DNA from: Flavobacteriaceae bacterium UBA3591 | GTDB taxonomy: Bacteria; Bacteroidota; Bacteroidia; Flavobacteriales; Flavobacteriaceae | Length of the DNA: 64,000 nucleotides | Assembly (NCBI GenBank): GCA_002375695.1 | Contig: DFMO01000008.1 | Location: 124,001-188,000, forward strand | Direction: 5' to 3' | In this document: positions 35,594-44,459 of the stretch, piece after piece | Layout: the number at the start of each line of letters is the position of its first letter | Numbering within the stretch: position 1 is the stretch's first letter | Position numbers and translations under genes: made by a program | Notes under the pieces: generated by a model | Told to the model about the DNA's origin: nothing | The model's database searches: none | What the model saw: the letters and a program-made list of their open reading frames with translations, nothing else

Positions 35594-36955
35594 ATGAAAG
35601 AAATATTAGACAAGCAACGCGCATTTTTTAATTCGCACGCCACAAAGAGTATTCAATTTAGACGAAAACAATTAAAAACGCTTCAAAGGGCTTTAAAAGA
35701 GAATGAAGCCGCTTTGCACCAAGCTATTTATAAAGACTTTAAAAAGTCTGAATTTGATAATTATACTACAGAAATCTCTCTACTTTACAGAGATATTAAG
35801 GAGGCTCGAATGAACATTTTTAAATGGGCGCGCCGAAAAAATGTATCTACTGGCGTTTTAAATTTTCCCGCATCCAGTTTTATTGTCCCCGAACCTTTGG
35901 GGGTGTGTTTGGTTATAGGCGCTTGGAATTATCCCTATCAACTATCCTTTGCTCCAGTTATTGCTGCAATTGCCGCGGGAAATACTGTTGTACTAAAACC
36001 CAGTGAACTACCCTCAAATACGGCTGCCGCGATGGCAAAAATTGTAAAGGAGTATTTTGACCCTGCATTTTTTACGGTTGTTGAAGGCGGAGTAGACGAG
36101 ACGCAAGAATTATTAAAACAAAAATTTGATAAAATATTCTTTACCGGCAGTACCAAAGTTGGTAAAATAGTTTATAAGGCTGCCGCCGAAAATCTTATCC
36201 CAGTAACCTTAGAGTTGGGCGGAAAAAGCCCCGCAATTGTTACCGAAAGTTGCAATTTAAAAATTTCAGTAAAACGATTGGTTTGGGGAAAATTTTTAAA
36301 TGCGGGTCAAACTTGTATTGCACCAGATTACGTTTTAGTTCATAAAAGTATTGAACAGAAATTTTTGGAACAGACAAAACAAGAAATTATAAGCCAGCAC
36401 TTTGCTTATGAAAATGACAACTTTCTTCAAATAATAAACGAGCAAAACTTTGACCGTCTCACAGAAATGCTCGACCAAAAGAAAATATTTTTTGGAGGTG
36501 AACATAAAAAAGAAACCCGCTACATTCAACCTACAATTATGCAAAATGTTACTCTGGAAGACCCGGTAATGCAGGAGGAAATCTTTGGTCCTATTTTACC
36601 TGTAATTGCTTATAATACTATCGAAGAGGCTATTTCAATTGTAAATAGTTTACCAAAACCGTTGTCGTGTTATGTGTTTACCAAACGCGATTCAATAAAA
36701 AAGAAGGTTTTAAAAGAAGTGTCATTTGGTGGAGGCGCAATAAACGATACCGTAATGCACATAACAAACTCACATTTACCTTTTGGTGGTGTGGGGCATA
36801 GCGGTATTGGTAGTTACCACGGCGAAGCTGGTTTTAAGGCGTTTACACATTATAAAAGTGTCATGGACAAGCCCACCTGGCTCGATCCTTCCATTCGGTA
36901 CTATCCGCACACCGCTTTTAGGTTAAAGTTAATGCGTTGGTTTTTAAAGTTTTAA
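35594..36955 (+). CDS. Aldehyde dehydrogenase (NAD(P)-dependent)
   Basis: 453 residues, ALDH superfamily, of the shorter class-3-like/YwdH type. WNYPYQLSFAPVIAAIAAGN (cofactor loop), FTGSTKVG (Rossmann glycine), VTLELGGKSPAIV with the general-base Glu at about residue 207, and GQTCIAPDYVLV with the catalytic Cys at about 241, then EEIFGPILPVI. The C-terminus ends in a hydrophobic/basic tail typical of membrane-associated fatty-aldehyde dehydrogenases. Oxidises medium- or long-chain aldehydes to acids; exact substrate uncertain. Confidence 0.9.
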   Translation: MKEILDKQRAFFNSHATKSIQFRRKQLKTLQRALKENEAALHQAIYKDFKKSEFDNYTTEISLLYRDIKEARMNIFKWARRKNVSTGVLNFPASSFIVPEPLGVCLVIGAWNYPYQLSFAPVIAAIAAGNTVVLKPSELPSNTAAAMAKIVKEYFDPAFFTVVEGGVDETQELLKQKFDKIFFTGSTKVGKIVYKAAAENLIPVTLELGGKSPAIVTESCNLKISVKRLVWGKFLNAGQTCIAPDYVLVHKSIEQKFLEQTKQEIISQHFAYENDNFLQIINEQNFDRLTEMLDQKKIFFGGEHKKETRYIQPTIMQNVTLEDPVMQEEIFGPILPVIAYNTIEEAISIVNSLPKPLSCYVFTKRDSIKKKVLKEVSFGGGAINDTVMHITNSHLPFGGVGHSGIGSYHGEAGFKAFTHYKSVMDKPTWLDPSIRYYPHTAFRLKLMRWFLKF

Positions 36956-37046
36956 ATTGATAAAAATTCAAAAAACCTTGCGCTCAACTAAAAAGTCGCA
37001 ACTAAATTTTCACTACCTTTCAACCACAAAGCCAAATACATACGCT

Positions 37047-38693
37047 ATGAAAAAGTTTTACATACTTCTGTTAATTATCGCGTCCCAAACAACTTTTGCA
37101 CAAATTCGTTTTTCAAATATTCCAGAAAATGCAATTTATCCCGAAAGTCAAGCGATTGAAACAATTACCGCTACTATTCCATATCAAGGTTATGACGAAA
37201 CTCAAGCCTATTTTGGGCAAGGTGAATATGAAATATTTTTAGACAATGTTGATGGTGTTTTAGATAAGCCAATTATAATTATCGACGGGTTTGACCCCGG
37301 AGATTCTCGCGATATTTTGGGCTTGTACGCGAGTTTAAGTTTTGGTGGGCAAAATATGGCAGATATTCTTCGCGATGAAGGTTTTGACATTGTGATTTTA
37401 AACGCCCCTGTTTATACTACAGATGGAAAAACTATTGACGGAGGAGGCGATTATATTCAGCGCAATGCAATGGTTTTGGTAGCTTTAATTGAGCAATTAA
37501 ACACCGATAAAGTTGGCGATAATGAGTTGGTAGTTTTAGGTCCAAGTATGGGAGGACTAATAGCGCGCTATGGGCTTTCGTATATGGAGAATAACAGTCT
37601 CGATCCAGAAACTCGGCTTTATATTTCGTTCGATTCGCCACATCGTGGTGCCAACATTCCTATAAGTTTACAGTATTTAATTAATTATTTCGCACAGCAA
37701 GTAGGCGATGCTACAGCGCAAGCAGTTGTTGACCAATTACTCAATTCGCCAGCGGCCAAAGAGATGCTTATCGATCATTTACAGGGGCATTTATTATCGG
37801 GCTCAACCTACGAGCAAGATCCTACAAAATTGCTGCCAATGGGCGCTCCCGGGTTTAGAAACGAATTTCAAGCAGAATTAGATGCGCTGGGTTTTCCAAA
37901 TTCTGTTAGAAATGTTACAATGATAAATGGCGCTGGCAACGGCACAACCACCGGCAGTCCCGGTATGACCATTGTAGATACTAATTTGCAAATTGACGCA
38001 AATACCGATGTTGACGTTGCTTTAAATTTTACACCCCCAGCCACCCAAACTCTTACGGTTACCGATGTGGTTGTAAATTATTTCGGATTTCCTGTAGATA
38101 CTTTTCAAGCGGTTTCGCAAGCAACAAATACCAGCGATAGCGTTGATAGTGCTCCCGGTGGAACTGGCAGTATAAGCGATGCGCTTGGCGATGGTGGCGG
38201 AAACCAAGTTTTAATCGATTTTATTAACGCGCTACAACAAGATTTATACAATTTTATTCCTACAATGAGTGCTCTTGCAATAGATAATCCAGATTGGTTT
38301 GCCGTTCCAAATTTAAGCGATTCTCCGTTTGTAAATTTCTATATTCCCAATGAAAATGAAGACCACGTAACGGTTACAGCTGCCAGTGCTCAATTTGCTT
38401 TAGATGAAATAAGAAACGGTGTAATGGCCGTTATTGACAATCAAATTTTTAACGAATTCATACTTGGACAAAACCCAGTTAAAAATAATATCCAAATTGT
38501 AATTCCTAATAACATTACAATAAGTAAATTAACTACCACCATCTTTAGCATCACGGGTCAAAAATTGATGCAGCAAACATGGAATGATGCAAGCAATTCT
38601 ATTGTTTGGAAACACAGTCTGCCAGCAGGGATTTATTTGTTAAAATTGGAAGATGGTAATGCTGCTCAAACGCTAAAACTAATTATTGAATAA
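37047..38693 (+). CDS. Secreted alpha/beta-hydrolase (lipase-like) with type IX sorting domain
   Basis: 548 residues from ATG at 37047; upstream in-frame codons back to 36957 lack signal-peptide sense, whereas MKKFYILLLIIASQTTFAQ is a clear signal peptide. PIIIIDGFDPGDSRDILGLY and the nucleophile elbow VVLGPSMGGLIARYGL (GPSMGG, Ser near residue 167) mark an alpha/beta-hydrolase; DSPHRGANIP is lipase-like. The last ~80 residues are a type IX secretion sorting domain (IFSITGQKLMQQTW, LPAGIYLLKLEDG). Probably an extracellular esterase or lipase. Ends 14 bases before the next gene's start. Confidence 0.85.
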   Translation: MKKFYILLLIIASQTTFAQIRFSNIPENAIYPESQAIETITATIPYQGYDETQAYFGQGEYEIFLDNVDGVLDKPIIIIDGFDPGDSRDILGLYASLSFGGQNMADILRDEGFDIVILNAPVYTTDGKTIDGGGDYIQRNAMVLVALIEQLNTDKVGDNELVVLGPSMGGLIARYGLSYMENNSLDPETRLYISFDSPHRGANIPISLQYLINYFAQQVGDATAQAVVDQLLNSPAAKEMLIDHLQGHLLSGSTYEQDPTKLLPMGAPGFRNEFQAELDALGFPNSVRNVTMINGAGNGTTTGSPGMTIVDTNLQIDANTDVDVALNFTPPATQTLTVTDVVVNYFGFPVDTFQAVSQATNTSDSVDSAPGGTGSISDALGDGGGNQVLIDFINALQQDLYNFIPTMSALAIDNPDWFAVPNLSDSPFVNFYIPNENEDHVTVTAASAQFALDEIRNGVMAVIDNQIFNEFILGQNPVKNNIQIVIPNNITISKLTTTIFSITGQKLMQQTWNDASNSIVWKHSLPAGIYLLKLEDGNAAQTLKLIIE

Positions 38694-38706
38694 GTACTTT
38701 TTTAAA

Positions 38707-39390
38707 ATGAAGAAATTTTTAATTGCCACCGCGATAAGCTTCGGATTCCTATCGTGCACTTCAAATGAAGAAAGTATAATTGCAGTTGATGTGCTTTTAA
38801 TACCTTCGGAAGAAATGTATGCGCAATCGCTTCAACTTAATTCATTAATTCATAAAAACAATCCCGTAACAATTAAGCTCGATAAAAATCATGTGCCTCA
38901 TATTACACTATTGCAGTGTTTTATAAATAAAAACAACTTACCCGCAGTAAAAAACGCTTTAAATGGGTTGTTTAAAACAATTGACACAGAAATGTTAAAA
39001 GCTGAAAGTTTGTTTTATTACGAAGAAAAAGACGAAAGTTTTGCAATGATTAGGCTTAAAAAGACACCAGCTTTAATGCAAATTCACAAAAAATCTATCG
39101 AACTTTTAAAGCCGTATATAGTTGAAAATGGCACCGAACAATCATTTGTTCCCAACCCCGACGGAAGCGCAATAAGCGAATCTACCCTTGCTTATGTGCC
39201 AGTGTTTGTTGAAAAATACAGTTATGATAATTTTGATCCGCATATAAGTTTGGGAGTTGCCGATGTTAGTTTGCTCGACAGCCTTTCAACCCACGTTTTT
39301 AAACCCATTAGTTTTAAAGCAAAATCGGTTGGTTTATACCAATTGGGCGATCACGGTACTGCACAACAACAACTTTGGACATCAAAGTAA
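38707..39390 (+). CDS. 2H phosphoesterase-like lipoprotein
   Basis: 227 residues from ATG at 38707, which opens a lipoprotein signal with lipobox FGFLSC (Cys at residue 17). The mature protein has two HxS/Tx motifs, VPHITLLQ (about residue 61) and DPHISLGV (about residue 180), the signature pair of the 2H phosphoesterase / 2'-5' RNA ligase superfamily. Members act on cyclic phosphates in RNA or nucleotides, normally in the cytosol, so an exported lipid-anchored version is unusual. Could scavenge nucleotides. An ATG-like start at 38686 is also open but would bury the signal peptide. Confidence 0.75.
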   Translation: MKKFLIATAISFGFLSCTSNEESIIAVDVLLIPSEEMYAQSLQLNSLIHKNNPVTIKLDKNHVPHITLLQCFINKNNLPAVKNALNGLFKTIDTEMLKAESLFYYEEKDESFAMIRLKKTPALMQIHKKSIELLKPYIVENGTEQSFVPNPDGSAISESTLAYVPVFVEKYSYDNFDPHISLGVADVSLLDSLSTHVFKPISFKAKSVGLYQLGDHGTAQQQLWTSK

Positions 39391-39413
39391 TTTTAGTGTT
39401 TTTCATAAAAAAA

Positions 39414-39440
39414 GCACGTAAAAAAAAATTACGTGCCTTT
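39414..39440. terminator. Bidirectional terminator
   Basis: GCACGTAA / TTACGTGC arms (39414-39421 / 39429-39436) with an A-rich loop, flanked by A-run and T-run. It separates the 2H lipoprotein gene from the convergent NAD(P)-binding protein gene. Confidence 0.85.
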
Positions 39441-39459
39441 TAGTGTTATGATCTGAGTT

Positions 39460-40086
39460 TTAGATTTTTTCGAGGGCGGCTTCAATAAAGGTGTCGCCTT
39501 TTAAAATTTCGAAAGTTTTGTTTTTTGCTACGGAATCTTCCAATGAGCCCACTAAAGTTTCGGCAACATCACGACGCGGAATTTCACCACTTTTATTTAG
39601 TTTGTTGTCTATTTCAATTTTTCCGTTGCCATCATCATTTGTAAGCGCTCCGGGGCGCACAATTGCATATTCTAACCCCGATTGTTTTAAATGCTCGTCG
39701 GCATTGTGTTTTGCTTTTAAATACGCTTTTAAATCTGATGCTTCCTCTGGATTATCGGCTCCCATTGAGCTTAGCATAACAAACTTTTTTACATTCGAAT
39801 TTTTAGCAGCATCAACCAGTTTTATCGCTCCATTTTGATCTACTTCTTCTACCTTTTTTCCGCCCGAACCGGCTGCAAAAATTACACGATCAATTCCGTT
39901 GGTAACATCGCTTACATCTTTTTCTAAGTCGGCAAGGATGGTTTGCACTTTATTGTCTTTAAAATGAGCAATTTGTTCTTTTTTACGAACCATTGCAATA
40001 GGTTCGTAATGTCCATTGTTTTTCAATATTGAAACTATTTTTTTACCTGTGGTGCCGTTTGCACCTGCTACTAATACTTTTTCCAT
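39460..40086 (-). CDS. NAD(P)-binding atypical short-chain dehydrogenase
   Basis: 208 residues, Rossmann fold. VLVAGANGTTGKKIVSILKNNGH is the GxxGxxG dinucleotide site; VIFAAGSGGKKVEEVDQ and FVMLSSMGADNPEE mark strands 4 and 5; YAIVRPGALTND follows. It belongs to the atypical SDR group (NmrA/SDR_a5-like) seen in YwnB or HSCARG relatives, lacking the classical YxxxK catalytic pair, so it may be a redox sensor or isomerase-like protein. No substrate can be given. Single gene. Confidence 0.85.
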   Translation of the reverse strand: MEKVLVAGANGTTGKKIVSILKNNGHYEPIAMVRKKEQIAHFKDNKVQTILADLEKDVSDVTNGIDRVIFAAGSGGKKVEEVDQNGAIKLVDAAKNSNVKKFVMLSSMGADNPEEASDLKAYLKAKHNADEHLKQSGLEYAIVRPGALTNDDGNGKIEIDNKLNKSGEIPRRDVAETLVGSLEDSVAKNKTFEILKGDTFIEAALEKI

Positions 40087-40289
40087 ATTTTCAATATAAT
40101 TTATATAAGAAAAGGCTTCAAGTTATTTCACAAATTTTAACCTGCAAATCAAGGTTTTTTGTTATTTTATTAACAAGAAATAGGTGTTTAGGAGTAATTT
40201 GTAAAAGTTATAATACGGCGCTATTTCTTTACAACAAATACTTCAGTAATAATTTTACTGCTTATCTTTACATCCAAACAAAAAATTTT

Positions 40290-41171
40290 ATGGACTATAC
40301 TTCAAAAATGCTTCGTGACGATGCGCTAAAAGGGAAAACAATTGTAGTAACTGGTGGCGGAAGCGGCTTAGGAAAAGCCATGACAACCTACTTTTTAGAA
40401 TTGGGTGCCAATGTTGTTATAACTTCAAGAAATTTAGAAAAACTGCAAACTGTAAAAAAGGAGTTAGAGGAAGCAACGGGCGGAAAGGTATTGCCCGTGC
40501 AATGCGACGTGAGGAATTACGATGAGGTTGAAGCCATGGTAGCCGCTTCGGTAAAAGAATTTGGTAGTGTAGACGTGTTGCTTAACAATGCTGCTGGAAA
40601 CTTTATTTCGCCTACCGAAAGACTTTCTGCAAATGCTTTTGATACCATTATCGATATTGTTTTAAAGGGCACAAAAAACTGTACCCTTGCTTTTGGAAAA
40701 CATTGGATTGATAATAAAGAAACAGATAAAACGGTTTTAAACATTGTTACAACTTATGCTTTTACAGGTTCGGCATATGTGGTGCCAAGTGCAACGGCAA
40801 AGGCTGGTGTGCTGGCAATGACGCGCTCTTTGGCAGTAGAATGGGCAAAATACGGAATTCGTACAAACGCCATTGCCCCTGGGCCATTCCCAACAAAAGG
40901 AGCGTGGGATAGACTATTGCCGGGCGATTTAAAAGAAAAGTTTGATCCTTCAAAAAAAGTACCTGTTAAACGTGTGGGCGAACATCAAGAACTTGCAAAT
41001 TTGGCAGCTTATTTGGTTTCCGATTTTTCAGCATATATCAACGGCGAAGTTGTTGTAATTGATGGGGGAGAGTGGCTACAAGGCGCAGGACAAATGAATC
41101 TTTTAGAAGAAGTGCCACAACAAATGTGGGATATGCTAGAGGCGATGATTCGACAAAAAAAATCTAAATAA
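40290..41171 (+). CDS. SDR oxidoreductase, 2,4-dienoyl-CoA reductase-like
   Basis: 293 residues from ATG at 40290; the frame is open back to 40029 but overlaps the divergent gene and lacks homologous sequence. Classical SDR: VVTGGGSGLGKAM (cofactor), NNAAGNFISPTERLS, VVTxxAF-like NIVTTYAFTGSAYVVPSATAKAG and PGPFPTKGAWDRL. The NNAAGNF and GAWDRL-type segments fit peroxisomal/bacterial 2,4-dienoyl-CoA reductases in unsaturated fatty acid oxidation. In place of the standard YxxxK, the sequence reads SATAKAG, where Tyr is replaced, as in dienoyl-CoA reductases. Confidence 0.85.
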   Translation: MDYTSKMLRDDALKGKTIVVTGGGSGLGKAMTTYFLELGANVVITSRNLEKLQTVKKELEEATGGKVLPVQCDVRNYDEVEAMVAASVKEFGSVDVLLNNAAGNFISPTERLSANAFDTIIDIVLKGTKNCTLAFGKHWIDNKETDKTVLNIVTTYAFTGSAYVVPSATAKAGVLAMTRSLAVEWAKYGIRTNAIAPGPFPTKGAWDRLLPGDLKEKFDPSKKVPVKRVGEHQELANLAAYLVSDFSAYINGEVVVIDGGEWLQGAGQMNLLEEVPQQMWDMLEAMIRQKKSK

Positions 41172-41401
41172 TGCTTCGAGACGAGTAAATTATTTACAAA
41201 GTACATTTCTTAAATTTTAAAAAAACAGCCTTCGTTTACATTGCTATTTTCTCAAATTATTGATAGTTTTATAACTGTGGCTACATTTTTAATTCTAATT
41301 TATAATTGAATAACTGTGTGGCGTGATGGGCTGTTAACAAAAATGATTTTCTATCCACATAATTAATTGTACTTTTAACTGCTAAAATTGTAAGTAAATT
41401 A

Positions 41402-42172
41402 ATGGGTAAAATAATTGCTATTGCAAACCAAAAAGGAGGGGTGGGTAAAACTACAACCTCAGTAAATTTAGCGGCCTCTTTGGGCGTTTTAGAGAAGAAG
41501 GTTTTACTTATTGATGCAGACCCGCAGGCAAATGCTACCTCTGGGTTAGGTATTGATGTTGAAAGCGTAGAAGTAGGGACATATCAATTGTTAGAACACA
41601 GTTCGTCAGCAAAAGATGCGATTGTAACTACAAATTCTCCAAATTTAGATTTAATTCCGTCGCATATAGATTTGGTTGCGATTGAAATTGAACTTGTCGA
41701 TGTGGAGAATCGCGAGTACATGCTAAAAAATGCTGTAGATAAGTTAAAAGACGATTATGATTATGTACTCATAGATTGTGCACCCTCTTTAGGATTGTTA
41801 ACATTAAATGCACTTACAGCGGCAGATTCGGTTATTATTCCTATTCAATGTGAATATTTTGCACTTGAAGGTCTTGGGAAACTTTTAAACACTATTAAAA
41901 GTGTTCAAAAAATACACAATGTAAACCTTGATATTGAAGGGTTGTTACTTACTATGTACGATCAACGTTTACGCCTATCGAACCAAGTGGTAGACGAGGT
42001 TAAAAAACATTTTGACCAAATGGTTTTTGACACAATCATACAACGAAATGTACGTTTAAGTGAAGCCCCAAGTTATGGCGAAAGCATTATTAGTTACGAC
42101 GCCTCGAGTAAAGGTGCCGATAACTATTTAAATTTGGCGCATGAATTAATTAAAAAAAACGAAAAAGAATAA
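41402..42172 (+). CDS. parA: Chromosome-partitioning ATPase ParA/Soj
   Basis: 256 residues. Deviant Walker A IANQKGGVGKTTTSVNLAASL with the signature Lys, LLIDADPQANATSGLG, and DYVLIDCAPSLGLLTLNAL. It drives segregation of the replicated origin with ParB. Its stop codon is immediately followed by the parB ATG, so the two are one transcript. The 230-base upstream region is AT-rich and contains one DnaA-box-like site (41351-41360). This places the window possibly near the origin, as parAB usually is. Confidence 0.95.
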   Translation: MGKIIAIANQKGGVGKTTTSVNLAASLGVLEKKVLLIDADPQANATSGLGIDVESVEVGTYQLLEHSSSAKDAIVTTNSPNLDLIPSHIDLVAIEIELVDVENREYMLKNAVDKLKDDYDYVLIDCAPSLGLLTLNALTAADSVIIPIQCEYFALEGLGKLLNTIKSVQKIHNVNLDIEGLLLTMYDQRLRLSNQVVDEVKKHFDQMVFDTIIQRNVRLSEAPSYGESIISYDASSKGADNYLNLAHELIKKNEKE

Positions 42173-43072
42173 ATGGCGAAAGCGACCAAAAAACAAGCCT
42201 TAGGCCGCGGTCTTTCAGCACTGCTAAAAGATCCTTCTAACGATATTAAATCTGCGAACGATAAAAATGCCGACCAGGTGGTAGGTAATATTGTCGAGCT
42301 CGATTTGGAAAGTATTGAAGTAAATCCATTTCAACCGCGAACAAGTTTTAATGAAGATTCGTTACGCGAGTTAGCTTCTTCAATTAAAGAATTGGGCGTA
42401 ATTCAGCCTATTACCGTTCGTAAGTTAGATTTTGATAAATATCAACTTGTAAGTGGTGAAAGACGTTTTCGAGCCTCTAAATTGGTGGGCCTTAAAACGA
42501 TCCCGGCCTATATTCGAATTGCCAACGACCAAGAATCTTTGGAAATGGCCCTTGTTGAAAATATACAAAGACAAGACTTAGATCCTATTGAAATTGCACT
42601 GTCGTATCAAAGGTTAATTGAAGAAATAAACGTTACCCAAGACGAACTTAGTGATAGGGTAGGAAAAAATCGTTCTACCATTGCAAACTATCTGCGCTTA
42701 TTAAAATTAGATCCAATAATTCAAACCGGAATGCGCGATGGATTTATTAGCATGGGCCACGGTAGAGCACTAATTAATATTGACGATTTAAGCGACCAAC
42801 TAGAAATTTACGAGAAAATTTTAAGTGAAAATCTCTCTGTACGCGACACTGAAGCTTTGGTTCGAAAATTTAAAAACCCAACCGAAAAATCGGCGCCAAA
42901 GAAAAACGGAGCCCCGCCTTTCGCAAAAAAAGCTAAAAAAGAATTAACAGATTTATTTGAAACTTCGGTTGAAGTTAAAGTTTCAAAATCTGGGAAAGGA
43001 CAATTAGTGGTTCCTTTTAAAAACAAAGACGACTTCGACCGTATTTTGAAGCTTATGAAAGGTGAAGAATAA
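42173..43072 (+). CDS. parB: Chromosome-partitioning protein ParB/Spo0J
   Basis: 299 residues. GRGLSALLKDP at the N-terminus contacts ParA; the CTPase/clamp domain has VNPFQPRTSFNEDSLRELA and the GERRFRASKLVGL box; ENIQRQDLDPIEIALSYQRL and GKNRSTIANYLRLLKL (helix-turn-helix) bind parS. The C-terminal dimerisation part is LVVPFKNKDDFDRILKLM. No parS-like palindrome was found in this window. The end overlaps the next start codon by 11 bases. Confidence 0.95.
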   Translation: MAKATKKQALGRGLSALLKDPSNDIKSANDKNADQVVGNIVELDLESIEVNPFQPRTSFNEDSLRELASSIKELGVIQPITVRKLDFDKYQLVSGERRFRASKLVGLKTIPAYIRIANDQESLEMALVENIQRQDLDPIEIALSYQRLIEEINVTQDELSDRVGKNRSTIANYLRLLKLDPIIQTGMRDGFISMGHGRALINIDDLSDQLEIYEKILSENLSVRDTEALVRKFKNPTEKSAPKKNGAPPFAKKAKKELTDLFETSVEVKVSKSGKGQLVVPFKNKDDFDRILKLMKGEE

Positions 43073-43643
43073 TTTTTTATATACGCTTTTATTTCTTTGT
43101 GCCACCTCACTTTTTGCGCAAACTTCAGATTCTTTAAATCTTAAAAAAGAAGCGCGGAAAATTGTGGTTAACGACACTATTAATTCTCAAATAGTATACA
43201 ATCCTTTAGCCCCCGCAACAGCAGCTTTTTATTCGGCAGTATTACCCGGTTTGGGTCAAGCTTACAATAAAAAGTATTGGAAAATTCCTATTATCTACGC
43301 AGGGATGGCTACGGGAATGTATTTTTATAAAGAACAAAACGACGAGTATCAACGTTTTAGAAATGCTTATAAACGCCGACTTGCGGGGTATACAGACGAT
43401 GAGTTTCAGGGTATTTCAAACGACAGGTTGATTAATGCGCAAAAATCTGCACAAAAAAACAAAGGCCTTAGTATTATTGTTACTGTAGCATTTTACTTGC
43501 TCAATGTGGTAGATGCCAATGTTGATGCGCATTTACGGCAATACGAAGTAAGTGAAGATTTAACATTTCAGCCAAAATTTAATTACAACCAATTTGCTGC
43601 AAAACCCCAATACGGATTGTCGCTAAAATATAATTTTAAGTAG
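43062..43643 (+). CDS. DUF5683 membrane protein
   Basis: 193 residues from a GTG start that lies inside the end of parB (11-base overlap), so translation is coupled. A signal-peptide-like N-terminus (FLYTLLFLCATSLFAQ), then PATAAFYSAVLPGLGQAYNKKYWKIPIIYAGMATGMYF, the DUF5683 core with one or two membrane segments, and a second at about 146-160. Function unknown; the order parA-parB-DUF5683-dapB-lepB recurs in Bacteroidota, suggesting a useful but unexplained link. Confidence 0.88.
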   Translation: MKNNFLYTLLFLCATSLFAQTSDSLNLKKEARKIVVNDTINSQIVYNPLAPATAAFYSAVLPGLGQAYNKKYWKIPIIYAGMATGMYFYKEQNDEYQRFRNAYKRRLAGYTDDEFQGISNDRLINAQKSAQKNKGLSIIVTVAFYLLNVVDANVDAHLRQYEVSEDLTFQPKFNYNQFAAKPQYGLSLKYNFK

Positions 43644-43676
43644 CTTTTTATAAGTTAATACAAAGACAAAACAATT

Positions 43677-44378
43677 ATGAAAATTGCATTACTCGGTTAC
43701 GGTAAAATGGGCAAAGTCATTGAAAAATTGGCACTTCAAAAAGGACACATCATTGTTTATAAAAGTGCTGAAAATTTTGAAGAAGGCGATTTTTCATCGG
43801 CCGATGTAGCTATCGAATTTTCGGCGCCCGAAGCTGCGGTAAGTAATATTTCAAAAGCGTTAAATGCCAATATTCCTGTAGTTTCGGGAACCACTGGCTG
43901 GTTAGATAAATATGCCGAAATGGTAAAGTTATGTGAAAGTCGTAACGGTAGCTTTATTACGGCGTCCAACTTTAGTGTAGGTGTAAATTTATTTTTTAGC
44001 ATAAATGAATATGCCGCCAAATTAATGGCAGAGTGGAATGAATATGATGTTTCAATTGAAGAAATACACCATACCGAAAAAAAAGATGCTCCAAGCGGAA
44101 CCGCAATTTCATTGGCCGAAGATATTTTAAAGAACAGTAAAAAATCCAATTGGCAATTAGATGCCACTGAAAAGGATACATTAAAAATTTCTGCCAAGCG
44201 CGAAGAAGACGTAAAGGGAACTCACGAAGTGGCATATCATTCGGCAATTGATTCAATATCGTTAAAACACGTGGCGCATAGTCGCGAAGGTTTTGCAAAA
44301 GGTGCTATTTTAGCTGCAGAATTTTTAAAAGATAAGAAAGGAAATTTTACAATGAAAGACGTCCTAGGCTTATCTTAA
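43677..44378 (+). CDS. dapB: 4-hydroxy-tetrahydrodipicolinate reductase
   Basis: 233 residues, slightly short as usual in Bacteroidota. N-terminal IALLGYGKMGKVIEKLA binds NAD(P)H; VSGTTGWLDKYAEM and ASNFSVGVNLFF are typical; EIHHTEKKDAPSGTAISLAEDIL holds the catalytic His and Lys and substrate-binding residues. It makes tetrahydrodipicolinate for diaminopimelate and lysine, so it serves cell wall synthesis. Third cistron after parAB with short gaps. Confidence 0.96.
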   Translation: MKIALLGYGKMGKVIEKLALQKGHIIVYKSAENFEEGDFSSADVAIEFSAPEAAVSNISKALNANIPVVSGTTGWLDKYAEMVKLCESRNGSFITASNFSVGVNLFFSINEYAAKLMAEWNEYDVSIEEIHHTEKKDAPSGTAISLAEDILKNSKKSNWQLDATEKDTLKISAKREEDVKGTHEVAYHSAIDSISLKHVAHSREGFAKGAILAAEFLKDKKGNFTMKDVLGLS

Positions 44379-44459
44379 ATTAAACAATGATTGCAGATGT
44401 TTGTTTTAAATAAGCATCCAAAAGAAGGAAAAATAATTAAGTAATAGAAAATATATAAA

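Noticed and set aside
40029..40289. N-terminal extension of the SDR at 40290
   Set aside because: Not homologous to SDR sequence and overlaps the divergent gene; the SDR fold begins just after ATG 40290.
41172..41401. parS site or full oriC
   Set aside because: No TGTTTCACGTGAAACA-like palindrome and only one DnaA-like box; kept only as a weak finding.
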